Shown here: positions 1 to 6,039 of the stretch, in pieces
How the letters are laid out: every line of letters starts with the position of its first letter
Numbering within the stretch: the stretch's first letter is position 1
From: an uncultured Actinomycetes bacterium
GTDB lineage: Bacteria > Actinomycetota > Actinomycetes > Nanopelagicales > Nanopelagicaceae
Direction: 5' to 3'
Length of the DNA: 7,377 nucleotides
NCBI GenBank assembly: GCA_903842855.1
Contig: CAIMNT010000039.1
Location: forward strand, 1-7,377
Program-made: the position numbers and the translations under genes
The notes under the pieces: model-generated
Seen by the model: only the letters and a program-made list of their open reading frames with translations
The model's database searches: none
What the model was told of the DNA's origin: nothing

Positions 1-197
1 AGACGGCGACGCTTACCAACCAGCAACAAGAGTCCACGACGGTTGTGGTGGTCATGAGTATTAGTCTTGAGGTGTTCGGTAATCTCTTCGATTCGGCGCG
101 AGAGCAGGGCAATCTGTGCCTCTGGGCTTCCTGTGTCGGTGGCAGAAGCGCCGTATTTAGTGATGATTTCTAGTTTCTCAGCTGGCTTTAACGCCAT
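1..197 (-). CDS. rpsO: 30S ribosomal protein S15, N-terminal 65 residues (3' end outside window)
   Basis: S15 is a primary 16S rRNA-binding protein of the 30S platform. It binds the three-way junction of helices 20-22 and contacts 23S rRNA in a subunit bridge. The visible product starts MALKPAEKLEIITKYG. It carries the family hallmarks DTGSPEAQIALL (residues 21-32) and HDHHNRRGLLLLVGKRRR (48-65), which form the helix and the basic rRNA-binding surface. The family is about 89 residues long, so roughly 24 C-terminal residues lie beyond base 1; the gene is cut by the window edge, not broken. The ATG at 197 is preceded by a strong AAAGGAG Shine-Dalgarno at 205-211 with a 7-base spacer. In most actinobacteria rpsO follows ribF directly and precedes pnp; here four metabolic genes separate it from ribF. 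The 132-base leader could carry S15 feedback control (described separately). Confidence 0.97.
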   Translation of the reverse strand, partial: MALKPAEKLEIITKYGASATDTGSPEAQIALLSRRIEEITEHLKTNTHDHHNRRGLLLLVGKRRR

Positions 198-329
198 GGT
201 GGCACTCCTTTGACTTTCACGAGGGCCTCGGTGTGATTCACGAAGGCGCGCTTTCTCGTTTGTGGATGAAGGTTACCAGCGAGGCGTATGAGGCGAGAAA
301 TCGGGGAGGTCTTAGGCGTGATCTAAGCT
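198..329 (-). promoter_or_regulatory. Intergenic leader upstream of rpsO with alternative base pairing (possible S15 autoregulatory region)
   Basis: This 132-base gap between the GS-like stop codon and the rpsO start holds several complementary segments. Seen directly: TTTCTCG (294-300 on the transcript strand) is a perfect complement of CGAGAAA (252-258), enclosing 35 bases. GCCTCG (280-285) is complementary to CGAGGC (225-230), which lies close to the Shine-Dalgarno. CGAG/CTCG around 222-231 can also form a local hairpin that competes with that pairing. The hexamer CGCCTC occurs twice, around 281-296. It is established that S15 represses its own translation through rpsO leader RNAs of unrelated structure in several bacterial phyla. 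Assigning that role here is inference from position and pairing. I see no convincing -35/-10 pair and no U-tract terminator, so read-through from the upstream cassette is possible. Confidence 0.4.
205..211 (-). promoter_or_regulatory. Strong Shine-Dalgarno site of rpsO
   Basis: AAAGGAG read on the minus strand, 7 bases before the ATG at 197. It fixes the rpsO start. It is one of only two canonical ribosome binding sites in the window; the other precedes the GS-like gene. Confidence 0.9.
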
Positions 330-1682
330 CTAAAAAGTGCTAAAAGTCTCTAAACGAGCCCACTCGTCGCCCTTTTCAGTGGCTTTGGCATTTTCCGCCC
401 GACGGGTCGCCAGATAGGCCCGAGTCATCAACTCACCTAAGCCGCTAGTCAGCACAGAATCGCGCTCGAGCGCCTCTAAGGCCTCAAGCTGAGTTGCAGG
501 AAATGGCCTGATTCCGCAGGCGACCTTCTCCTCCTCGGAGAGTAGGGCTGGGTCCCTGTGCGCTGGTGCTGGAGCTTTCAGCCCACGAGCAACCCCATCC
601 ATGCCGGCAAGAATTACTCCTGCAAGGGCAAGGTAGGGATTGGCTGATCCATCGCACGCTTTCAACTCCAAATTAATTGATTGCATCTCGCGACCTTTAA
701 ATGGGCTGGCAACGCGGACGGAGCATTCGCGATTGTCATAACCCCATGAAATCGTGTTGCCTGCCCAAGCGTGTGGTTGCAGGCGCAAGAAAGAAACGTA
801 GGAGGGACAGGTAAGAGCAAGGAGACCAGGAAGGTGCTCCAAGATTCCCGCCACAAAAGATTTTCCGAATTCAGAAATCTGCGTTGGCTCTGCCTCGTTA
901 TAGAGAAGATTGATTTTCTTCTCTTTATCCCAGAGTGAAAAATGAAGGTGCGCTCCAGAACCAATTCCATCCTTAAACGGTTTTGGGGCTAGTGAAGCTA
1001 GTAGACCAAATTCAACTTCAGCAGTTCCGCGAATGGTGTCACGAAATTGCAGATGGCGATCGGCTGATTGAAGAGCCGGTCCATACTTAATGGCGATCTC
1101 TTGTTGACCTGGACCGTACTCATTGATGGCCTGTTCAACAACAATCCCCTGCGCAACCAGGTTATCAACCATGCGATCGGTTACTTCACTAGCGCGATCC
1201 ATCCCCGAACTTGAGTAGCAAGGGCCATTCATCCATGGGAGAGGTCCAGATTCAGATGCGGTCGCGAGGTAGAACTCCGATTCAAATGCCGACATCATTT
1301 CGATACCTTGAGCATCGAGTGCGGCAAGCGCGCGCTTAAGAACAGTACGAGTACACCCTCCCCATTCGCTCCCATCCTTCTCTTCAAGATCGCTAAACAT
1401 TGAAGCAGTTCGATCAAGCCAAGGTAGTACGGCAAAGGTCTCAGAATCGGGCACGATGCGGACTTCCCCTACCGGCTCCATTCCTTCAACGGGAACGAGA
1501 TCTTCAAAGAGGTTGACTGCATTCTGCGCTCTTGTTAAACCCACACCTTCATGAATCTTGGAATCGAGTTGTGAAGCATGCACGGTCTTGCCGCGAATTA
1601 CTCCTGCCAAATCGCAGTAGAGAAAACGAATGAGTCGAAGGTTGCTCTCTTCGGCAATCTTTAGAACTTCTTTCTTCTTCAT
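330..1682 (-). CDS. Glutamine synthetase-like ligase of the FluG/NodGS C-terminal type (probable gamma-glutamylation enzyme)
   Basis: This is a 450-residue GS type I-fold ATP-dependent ligase, probably cytoplasmic. The beta-grasp domain spans about residues 1-110 (FLYCDLAGVIRGKT at 20-33) and the catalytic barrel the rest. Visible active-site elements are E134/E136 (AFESEF), E188 and E195 (NEYGPGQQEI), H245/H247 (GAHLHFS), R300 (SFLRLQP, glutamate-binding position), N317-R318 and R323 (DNRECSVRV), and E339-K341 followed by ANPYLALAG. Classical GlnA has Glu-x-Arg at 339-341; Lys here fits my memory of FluG/plant NodGS proteins. The NLYDLPPEE adenylylation loop of GlnA is absent, so this is not the adenylylated housekeeping enzyme. 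Relatives (PuuA, IpuC, anilide-type enzymes) join glutamate to amines, and that is the inferred reaction class. The ATG at 1682 has a TAAGGAG site overlapping the upstream stop codon, 10 bases away. The preceding gene matches the other half of FluG. The substrate is unknown. Confidence 0.9.
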   Translation of the reverse strand: MKKKEVLKIAEESNLRLIRFLYCDLAGVIRGKTVHASQLDSKIHEGVGLTRAQNAVNLFEDLVPVEGMEPVGEVRIVPDSETFAVLPWLDRTASMFSDLEEKDGSEWGGCTRTVLKRALAALDAQGIEMMSAFESEFYLATASESGPLPWMNGPCYSSSGMDRASEVTDRMVDNLVAQGIVVEQAINEYGPGQQEIAIKYGPALQSADRHLQFRDTIRGTAEVEFGLLASLAPKPFKDGIGSGAHLHFSLWDKEKKINLLYNEAEPTQISEFGKSFVAGILEHLPGLLALTCPSYVSFLRLQPHAWAGNTISWGYDNRECSVRVASPFKGREMQSINLELKACDGSANPYLALAGVILAGMDGVARGLKAPAPAHRDPALLSEEEKVACGIRPFPATQLEALEALERDSVLTSGLGELMTRAYLATRRAENAKATEKGDEWARLETFSTF

Positions 1683-1688
1683 CTTCTT

Positions 1689-1694
1689 CTCCTT
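1689..1694 (-). promoter_or_regulatory. Shine-Dalgarno site of the GS-like gene, overlapping the upstream stop codon
   Basis: AAGGAG on the minus strand, 6 bases before the ATG at 1682. Its first two bases lie inside the TAA stop (1693-1695) of the amidohydrolase. Ribosomes terminating on the amidohydrolase therefore sit on this site, which suggests translational coupling of the two FluG-like halves. Confidence 0.85.
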
Positions 1695-2841
1695 AGCTTC
1701 TCAATCCATAGACAGATAGAGCATTATCGCGCCCAATCTGCTCCACCACGGAGATGGCATCTTGGATCGACCAGTCGCCGCGTGCAATATAAGAGTCCAG
1801 TAGCTCCCCCAAGCCACGGCGCAAAAGTAGCGCCCCTAGATAGGTGAGTTCAGGTAACCCCCACGCATCGGATGAGAAGAGAATTTTATGAAATGGTGCC
1901 AACTCCAAGGATTCAGCAATAACGGCGTTAGAACGCGCACCCGTGTAATTAACCGCTAATCCCACATCCATGTACACGTTGCGGAACATCTGAGCGAGAT
2001 AACCAGCGTTGCGTTGATAAGGATATGTATGCAGAAGCATCACTGGAATCTGACGCTTTTCAAAGTCACGAATCAGATCGGTCATGAGAAGTGGATCGCA
2101 GCGATTGAGATATAAATCTGGATCTCCAAAACCAATGTGAAATTGAAAAGGCTTCTTCAGAGTTGCAGCTGCAAAGATGAGGTGTCGCAGCAAGATTGGA
2201 TCAGTTACGCGAGCTTTGCCGCTCGCCGCAACTTCGGCGAGCCATCTTCCTGCCGCTGCTTCAACTTCTAATCCCGAAGGAGGCGTAGGCTCAAAATCAA
2301 GTCCAATCCGATATGCGACAACCGATTTCAATCCCACCGCATCCTTAGATTGGTCGATCAATGCGCTCATGAAACTCGTTGCAAAATCAGCAGCGCTGAC
2401 TCCAGCGCGAGCAACCTCTTCGGCAACGGTCTCAATTCTGACGACTTCATTGACCTTTGCCCCACTCAACTCTGCCATTCCTGCCAGCCCATGAATCTCG
2501 GCTCCCTTAAGTCCTGTCTCAATGAGATAGTGACCGATTCCGGAGGCTCGCAGCAGGCGACGGTTAACTTCATCAGCGCCAAGTTCAATGCGGCGATCAA
2601 AGTACTCTCGCGCGCTCACCGAGCTCGGTAAGTCGAGAAGTGGAGCGACCCAACGCCTAGTTGCAAAGCCAACCTGACTATTCATCGCCTCATCCAATGA
2701 AGTGGGAGTGCGATCGGATTCGGTGATCATGTGAGTAAAAGATTCCAATGAAGGGTTCTCGCGAACCACCCCATGCACGTGATGATCCACAAATTGCAGG
2801 CTAGCCAATGCCTCCGAGGCAGGTCCCGCTGGTTCAATCAT
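1693..2841 (-). CDS. Amidohydrolase-superfamily metal hydrolase, FluG N-terminal-domain type
   Basis: This is a 382-residue TIM-barrel metallohydrolase of the amidohydrolase superfamily (Amidohydro-rel_2-like), with no signal peptide and probably cytoplasmic. Metal-site elements appear in canonical order: H21-V-H23 (VDHHVHG), K172 (VGLKSVV), H235 (FQFHIGFGDPD), H271 (LLHTYPYQRNAGYLAQ) and D325 (FSSDAWGLPE). A family-typical tail follows (IGRDNALSVYGL). The FHIGFGDPDLYL, LLHTYPY and SSDAWGLPE blocks resemble the first half of fungal FluG and plant NodGS, where this domain is fused to a GS-like domain. Here that GS-like domain is the next gene. The frame is open up to an ATG at 2931, but those first 30 residues are Arg/Ser/Cys-rich and overlap the cyclase gene, so they are excluded. 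I chose the ATG at 2841, 14 bases after the cyclase stop. A GTG at 2859 making a GTGA overlap with that stop is the alternative. Neither has a good Shine-Dalgarno. The substrate is unknown; isomerase, decarboxylase and hydrolase members all exist. Confidence 0.87.
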   Translation of the reverse strand: MIEPAGPASEALASLQFVDHHVHGVVRENPSLESFTHMITESDRTPTSLDEAMNSQVGFATRRWVAPLLDLPSSVSAREYFDRRIELGADEVNRRLLRASGIGHYLIETGLKGAEIHGLAGMAELSGAKVNEVVRIETVAEEVARAGVSAADFATSFMSALIDQSKDAVGLKSVVAYRIGLDFEPTPPSGLEVEAAAGRWLAEVAASGKARVTDPILLRHLIFAAATLKKPFQFHIGFGDPDLYLNRCDPLLMTDLIRDFEKRQIPVMLLHTYPYQRNAGYLAQMFRNVYMDVGLAVNYTGARSNAVIAESLELAPFHKILFSSDAWGLPELTYLGALLLRRGLGELLDSYIARGDWSIQDAISVVEQIGRDNALSVYGLRS

Positions 2842-2855
2842 CCAAGAATTGGAGG

Positions 2856-3551
2856 TCACGGCAGAAGAGCAATTACGCGTGCAGGGCTTCCGGATCCTCC
2901 AACGAGTGGAAGGACTCCGACGACCACCCATGCACCAAGTGGTGGAAGCTCTTTAAGGTTTTGCAGATTCTCTAAGTGCCACAGACCTTTTGGGTGAGTG
3001 ATCTGTGAATGGACTGGAAAACTTGTAGCTGCTCCAGAATCAATTCCCAAGGTATCAATACCGAGTCCTACGATTTTTCGAGTTGATACCAAGTATTCCG
3101 CTGCTTCCACACCGAAACCTGGAAAACGTAGGTTTCCCGGCTCTCCAGCGTAAGCAACTGAATCTCGATTTCTATCTTCCCAACCGGTTCGAAGGAATAC
3201 GGCCGATCCTTCTGGGATAGCTCCATGGGTAGCCTCGAAAGCGAGTACTTCTTCGAGTGAAAGAACTGCGTCAGCGTCATCCCCAACACGAGCCGAGATA
3301 TCGATCACGGCGATGGGGCGAACCAAAGACTTTGCTGGAATTTGATCGACCGTGGACTGTCCTTCAGTGAAGTGACACGGTGCATCAAAGTGAGTACCGG
3401 TATGTTCAAAGAATGTTACTTGCCTTGCAAAAAATCCATCATGAGCGACAGTGACCAGAGTCTCCGCTGTTGGAGCAGGAGCCCCTGGCCACATAATGAC
3501 ATCCGCACCGAGCGGAATTGTCAGGTCGACTACTTGAGCGTTATTTAACAT
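2856..3551 (-). CDS. Cyclase family protein (kynurenine formamidase / isatin hydrolase-like metal hydrolase)
   Basis: This 231-residue member of the cyclase fold family (Pfam Cyclase) includes arylformamidase KynB, isatin hydrolase and related amide or lactam hydrolases that act through zinc or manganese. The defining motif HTGTHFDAPCH lies at residues 50-60, giving ligands H50, H54, D56 and H60. The later elements VGLGIDTLGIDSG (161-173), FPVH (H181) and HLENL (E194) match the second metal-site and catalytic histidine/glutamate region. The C-terminus GGSGSPARVIALLP is family-typical. Length is close to the usual 205-260. There is no signal peptide. The start is the ATG at 3551, 18 bases after the permease stop; it lacks a recognisable Shine-Dalgarno, so translation may depend on the upstream gene. 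No tryptophan-pathway gene is nearby, so naming it kynB would be unsafe. Position suggests hydrolysis of an amide or ring in whatever the permease imports. Confidence 0.9.
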   Translation of the reverse strand: MLNNAQVVDLTIPLGADVIMWPGAPAPTAETLVTVAHDGFFARQVTFFEHTGTHFDAPCHFTEGQSTVDQIPAKSLVRPIAVIDISARVGDDADAVLSLEEVLAFEATHGAIPEGSAVFLRTGWEDRNRDSVAYAGEPGNLRFPGFGVEAAEYLVSTRKIVGLGIDTLGIDSGAATSFPVHSQITHPKGLWHLENLQNLKELPPLGAWVVVGVLPLVGGSGSPARVIALLP

Positions 3552-3569
3552 ACCAACATCGTACAGATA

Positions 3570-5012
3570 TTAGAGCGCCTCAGAAAGGTTTTCGTCTTTG
3601 CGAAGTTGATCACCCATCGTTTTAGCGAGTGCGGGCTTTGCAGCAATGAAAATAATTCCGAGCAGAAGCCAGATCGCTGATGCGATCGGCAAGATACGAG
3701 CTGACCAGGCAGTTGGCCAAGGATGAATATTCTCCCAGACTGTGATTCCCAACATTCCGATACCAAGTATTGGAATGATGATCTCCCACATCGCAGCACG
3801 CTTCTTAGCGCCAAAAAAGACAAAACGAATAGCGCCAAAAGTTGCCATGAGATAGACAACCAAGAGGATAAGAGTTCCAATCACTCCAGAGCCTGCGAAG
3901 ATATCAAATGCCTGCTTATTCCAAGCAAGGTGCCAAACAACCACAATCAACAAGACTGCGAGAGTCATGATGCGAGTTGCGTTGACTGGAGTTCCATTCT
4001 TCTCATGAACTGTGCTCAAGTGTCCGTTGCCAGCATCACGGGCCATCGCAAATGCGAGTCGAGATCCGCCTACGAGACATGCAAGTAGGCATCCAAATGC
4101 CGAGACCGCAGCACCCAATGAGATGAGTGTTCCAATCCATGAGCCGATAAAGCTAGAACCCAGATCACCCATCAAAGATCCAGAAGCACCAAATGCTTTA
4201 ATTCCCGCATCATTAGTTCCAAATCCCATAACTTCTACAGCCGTCACGATCACGAAGAAGAAGCCACCAAATATGGCGGTACCGAGCATTGCGCGAGAGA
4301 TATCTTTACGTGGATTTGTTGTCTCTTCGCCCAGAGTGGAAGAAGCTTCAAATCCTGCGAAGGATAAGAATCCAAAGACTGCGCCTACAAATACGCCGTT
4401 GAAACCAGCGCTCTTAGGAATTGAGAAGACCGACCAGTCGACATGGTTCCCATTAGGAGCATGCCCTGTTGCCAACTTAATGAAGACAACGATGGTTGTA
4501 ACGATGATCAAAAGAACTGTAATTCCCTCGAATGAGAGGAGAAGGCGTGTTCCATTTCGAGCAGGAACAATCGCTACCCAAAATGCTAGAGCTAGCGCAA
4601 GTGCGCCGACTAAAAATGCAGACCAGCTTGGTTGATGCTTCCAAATACCTAATTTGTTAAGAAAGTCCGCGCCGAAGATTCCAGCGGCCATTGAAGTCAC
4701 GCAACCATAAAAGGTGTAAGTACCGATCAATCCCCAACCAGCGACAACTCCACTGCGTGGGCCTGTGGTCGCGCCGACAAATCCGTAGACGCTGCCAGCA
4801 TGGTTAAAGTTTTGGCAGAGTCGAACAAAACCGTAAGCGATAAGAAGTACTCCAACAGTTGCAATTCCGAAGGAGAGTGGCACAGCTCGACCCGAGTGCC
4901 CGACGCTTCCCTGCGGATTGATATTTGCTGCCATCGATGGAGCCATAAGCGCCACCGAAATTCCGATGGCCTCCCAAACATTCAGATTCTTAACAAGCTT
5001 TCGTTCGGACAT
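3570..5012 (-). CDS. APC-superfamily amino acid/amine permease, 12 transmembrane segments
   Basis: This inner-membrane secondary transporter of the APC (amino acid-polyamine-organocation) superfamily has 480 residues and about 12 hydrophobic spans, near residues 12-28, 44-63, 88-115, 131-149, 157-178, 206-226, 243-264, 288-312, 346-363, 373-399, 409-426 and 440-459. Signatures are an N-terminal broken helix region (GISVALMAPSMAANINPQG), AGSVYGFVGATTGPRSG (72-88), the TM6 block FAGFEASSTLGEETTNPRKD (218-237) and GGSRLAFAMARD (315-326). The frame extends to ATGs at 5030 and 5036. I chose the ATG at 5012 (MSERKLVKNL) because it has a six-G run just upstream, and the earlier ATGs lie in an inverted repeat and add an atypical MGMKFGGI. 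It is the first gene of the cassette. Specificity (amino acid, polyamine or other amine) cannot be assigned by eye. Coupling with a GS-like enzyme resembles polyamine and alkylamine uptake systems. Confidence 0.92.
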   Translation of the reverse strand: MSERKLVKNLNVWEAIGISVALMAPSMAANINPQGSVGHSGRAVPLSFGIATVGVLLIAYGFVRLCQNFNHAGSVYGFVGATTGPRSGVVAGWGLIGTYTFYGCVTSMAAGIFGADFLNKLGIWKHQPSWSAFLVGALALALAFWVAIVPARNGTRLLLSFEGITVLLIIVTTIVVFIKLATGHAPNGNHVDWSVFSIPKSAGFNGVFVGAVFGFLSFAGFEASSTLGEETTNPRKDISRAMLGTAIFGGFFFVIVTAVEVMGFGTNDAGIKAFGASGSLMGDLGSSFIGSWIGTLISLGAAVSAFGCLLACLVGGSRLAFAMARDAGNGHLSTVHEKNGTPVNATRIMTLAVLLIVVVWHLAWNKQAFDIFAGSGVIGTLILLVVYLMATFGAIRFVFFGAKKRAAMWEIIIPILGIGMLGITVWENIHPWPTAWSARILPIASAIWLLLGIIFIAAKPALAKTMGDQLRKDENLSEAL

Positions 5013-5015
5013 AAT

Positions 5016-5047
5016 CCCCCCAAATTTCATCCCCATTGGTCTGGGGA
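5016..5047 (-). promoter_or_regulatory. Permease leader: hairpin and competing pairing with the G-run ribosome binding site
   Basis: On the transcript, TCCCCA (5047-5042) and TGGGGA (5035-5030) form a perfect 6-bp stem with a 6-base loop. The downstream six-G run (5021-5016), 3 bases before the ATG at 5012, is the likely ribosome binding element and also offers GGGGA as a second partner for TCCCC. The two pairings exclude each other: one leaves the G-run free, the other buries it. The repeat is seen directly; a regulatory switch is inference. Confidence 0.4.
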
Positions 5048-5093
5048 GTTGCTTGGAGTAATTGTGTAACCTGTCTGAGTATTTTGTCAGGAT

Positions 5094-5113
5094 ATTGAGG
5101 AAAAAATCTCAAT
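5094..5113. repeat. Perfect 6-bp inverted repeat (possible operator) in the ribF-permease gap
   Basis: ATTGAG (5094-5099) and CTCAAT (5108-5113) are separated by 8 A-rich bases. The site is about 80 bases upstream of the permease start, just before an approximate -35-like CTGACA (5085-5090). It could be a dimeric regulator's operator, or a short stem read as RNA. No regulator gene lies in the window. Confidence 0.35.
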
Positions 5114-5123
5114 TACTTTTTGA

Positions 5124-5147
5124 AAGTGAGCCCACAGTCTGGCACTT
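5124..5147 (-). terminator. Possible weak terminator hairpin after ribF
   Basis: AAGTG and CACTT arms plus inner CC/GG pairs, with a 2-base bulge and an 8-base loop, about 30 bases after the ribF stop. On the ribF transcript the stem is followed by TTTC and then A-rich sequence, not a long U tract, so termination would be inefficient at best. It may only attenuate read-through into the permease cassette. Confidence 0.3.
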
Positions 5148-5175
5148 ACGCGGGATGGATTTGGTTTAGGGTCAA

Positions 5176-6039
5176 TTAATTAAGGAGCTGCTTGGCCTGA
5201 ATGCAATCTGCCTTCATCTGAACCAAGAGAGGCTCGAGCCCATCGAATTTGAGGGTGTCGCGAAGGCGAAAACCGAACTCGAGTTTCGCCTCTTGGTCAT
5301 AGAGATCTAAGCCAGATTGATCAATGGCATATGCCTCAACCTGACGTCCTCGTACCCCGGGGAAAGTTGGGTTGGTTCCAATTGAGATGGCAGCATCCCA
5401 GCGTATCTTGCCAACGGTCAGCCAGCCGGCGTAGACGCCATCGGCTGGAATAGTGGCGTGCTCTGCCAAACCGATATTTGCCGTCGGATATCCAATGGTT
5501 CGACCACGCTTCTCTCCGTGAACAACTGGGCCGCGAAGATAGAAGGGTCGAGTCAAGAATTCATTTGCTCTTTCGATATCGCCATCAACAATCAAATTTC
5601 TAATACGGGTTGAGGAAATCGCGCTGCCGCGATCTTCTGAAAGAGCAACCGCGCTCACTCCGAAACCACGTGCATGGTCCTCCAAATAAGTGGCGTTGCC
5701 AGCTGCCTTATGGCCGAAGGTGAAATTCGCGCCCACGGTTACGTGAGTAGCTCCAAGCTGGTTAACCAAGACCTCCGAGATGAACTCATCTGGTGACTTT
5801 GCAGAAAATTCCTTGGTGAAAGGAAGTACTACAACGTCCTGGGCGCCATTCTCTTTCAAAAGATTTATGCGATCTGCCAGCGTTACTAATGAAGATGGCG
5901 TGCGTTCTGGTGCGAAGATAGAAGTAGGGTGTGGATCAAATGTAAGTACCGTGACCGCTCCATATTTGGCAGCCTCGCGCAAAATCTCTTGATGGCCGCG
6001 ATGCACACCATCAAATATCCCAATTGCCACTGAGGTCAT
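5176..6039 (-). CDS. ribF: Bifunctional riboflavin kinase / FAD synthetase
   Basis: RibF phosphorylates riboflavin to FMN and adenylylates FMN to FAD in the cytoplasm. The N-terminal nucleotidyltransferase module shows GIFDGVHRGH (residues 7-16, ATP-binding HxGH), GANFTFGHKAAG (103-114) and SSTRIR (142-147). The C-terminal riboflavin kinase module shows GRTIGYPTAN (179-188), GVYAGW (201-206), GTNPTF (221-226), E235 in VEAYAID and the closing LEFGFRLRDTLKFDGLEPLL helix region. At 287 residues it is shorter than the usual 305-330. It begins almost at the first beta strand and lacks the roughly 15-20 residue N-terminal extension of other actinobacterial RibF. The ATG at 6039 forms an ATGA overlap with the truB stop, which supports this start and indicates translational coupling. 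It is the last gene of the infB-rbfA-truB-ribF run before the inserted metabolic cassette. Confidence 0.97.
   Translation of the reverse strand: MTSVAIGIFDGVHRGHQEILREAAKYGAVTVLTFDPHPTSIFAPERTPSSLVTLADRINLLKENGAQDVVVLPFTKEFSAKSPDEFISEVLVNQLGATHVTVGANFTFGHKAAGNATYLEDHARGFGVSAVALSEDRGSAISSTRIRNLIVDGDIERANEFLTRPFYLRGPVVHGEKRGRTIGYPTANIGLAEHATIPADGVYAGWLTVGKIRWDAAISIGTNPTFPGVRGRQVEAYAIDQSGLDLYDQEAKLEFGFRLRDTLKFDGLEPLLVQMKADCIQAKQLLN

Noticed and set aside
311..327. CTTAG/CTAAG inverted repeat after the GS-like gene as a terminator
   Set aside because: Only five base pairs with no following U tract. Too weak to call a terminator.
330..1682. Housekeeping glutamine synthetase glnA
   Set aside because: The adenylylation tyrosine loop is missing, the E-x-R block is E-x-K, and the gene follows a FluG-type amidohydrolase. 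Better read as a specialised GS-like ligase.
2177..2631. Plus-strand open frames opposite the amidohydrolase
   Set aside because: No recognisable motifs, no ribosome binding site, and full overlap with conserved metal-site coding sequence on the other strand.
2842..2931. 30-residue N-terminal extension of the amidohydrolase frame
   Set aside because: Arg/Ser/Cys-rich out-of-frame reading of the cyclase 3' end. The cyclase C-terminus there is family-typical, so the overlap is not real coding.
2856..3551. Assignment of the cyclase-family gene as kynB of tryptophan degradation
   Set aside because: No tryptophan dioxygenase or kynureninase is nearby, and the fold family includes many other hydrolases. 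The motif supports the family, not the substrate.
4012..4635. 207-residue plus-strand open frame opposite the permease gene
   Set aside because: Low-complexity Pro/Thr/Ala-rich translation with no domain. It lies wholly antisense to a well-supported 12-span permease, so it is a shadow of that codon pattern.
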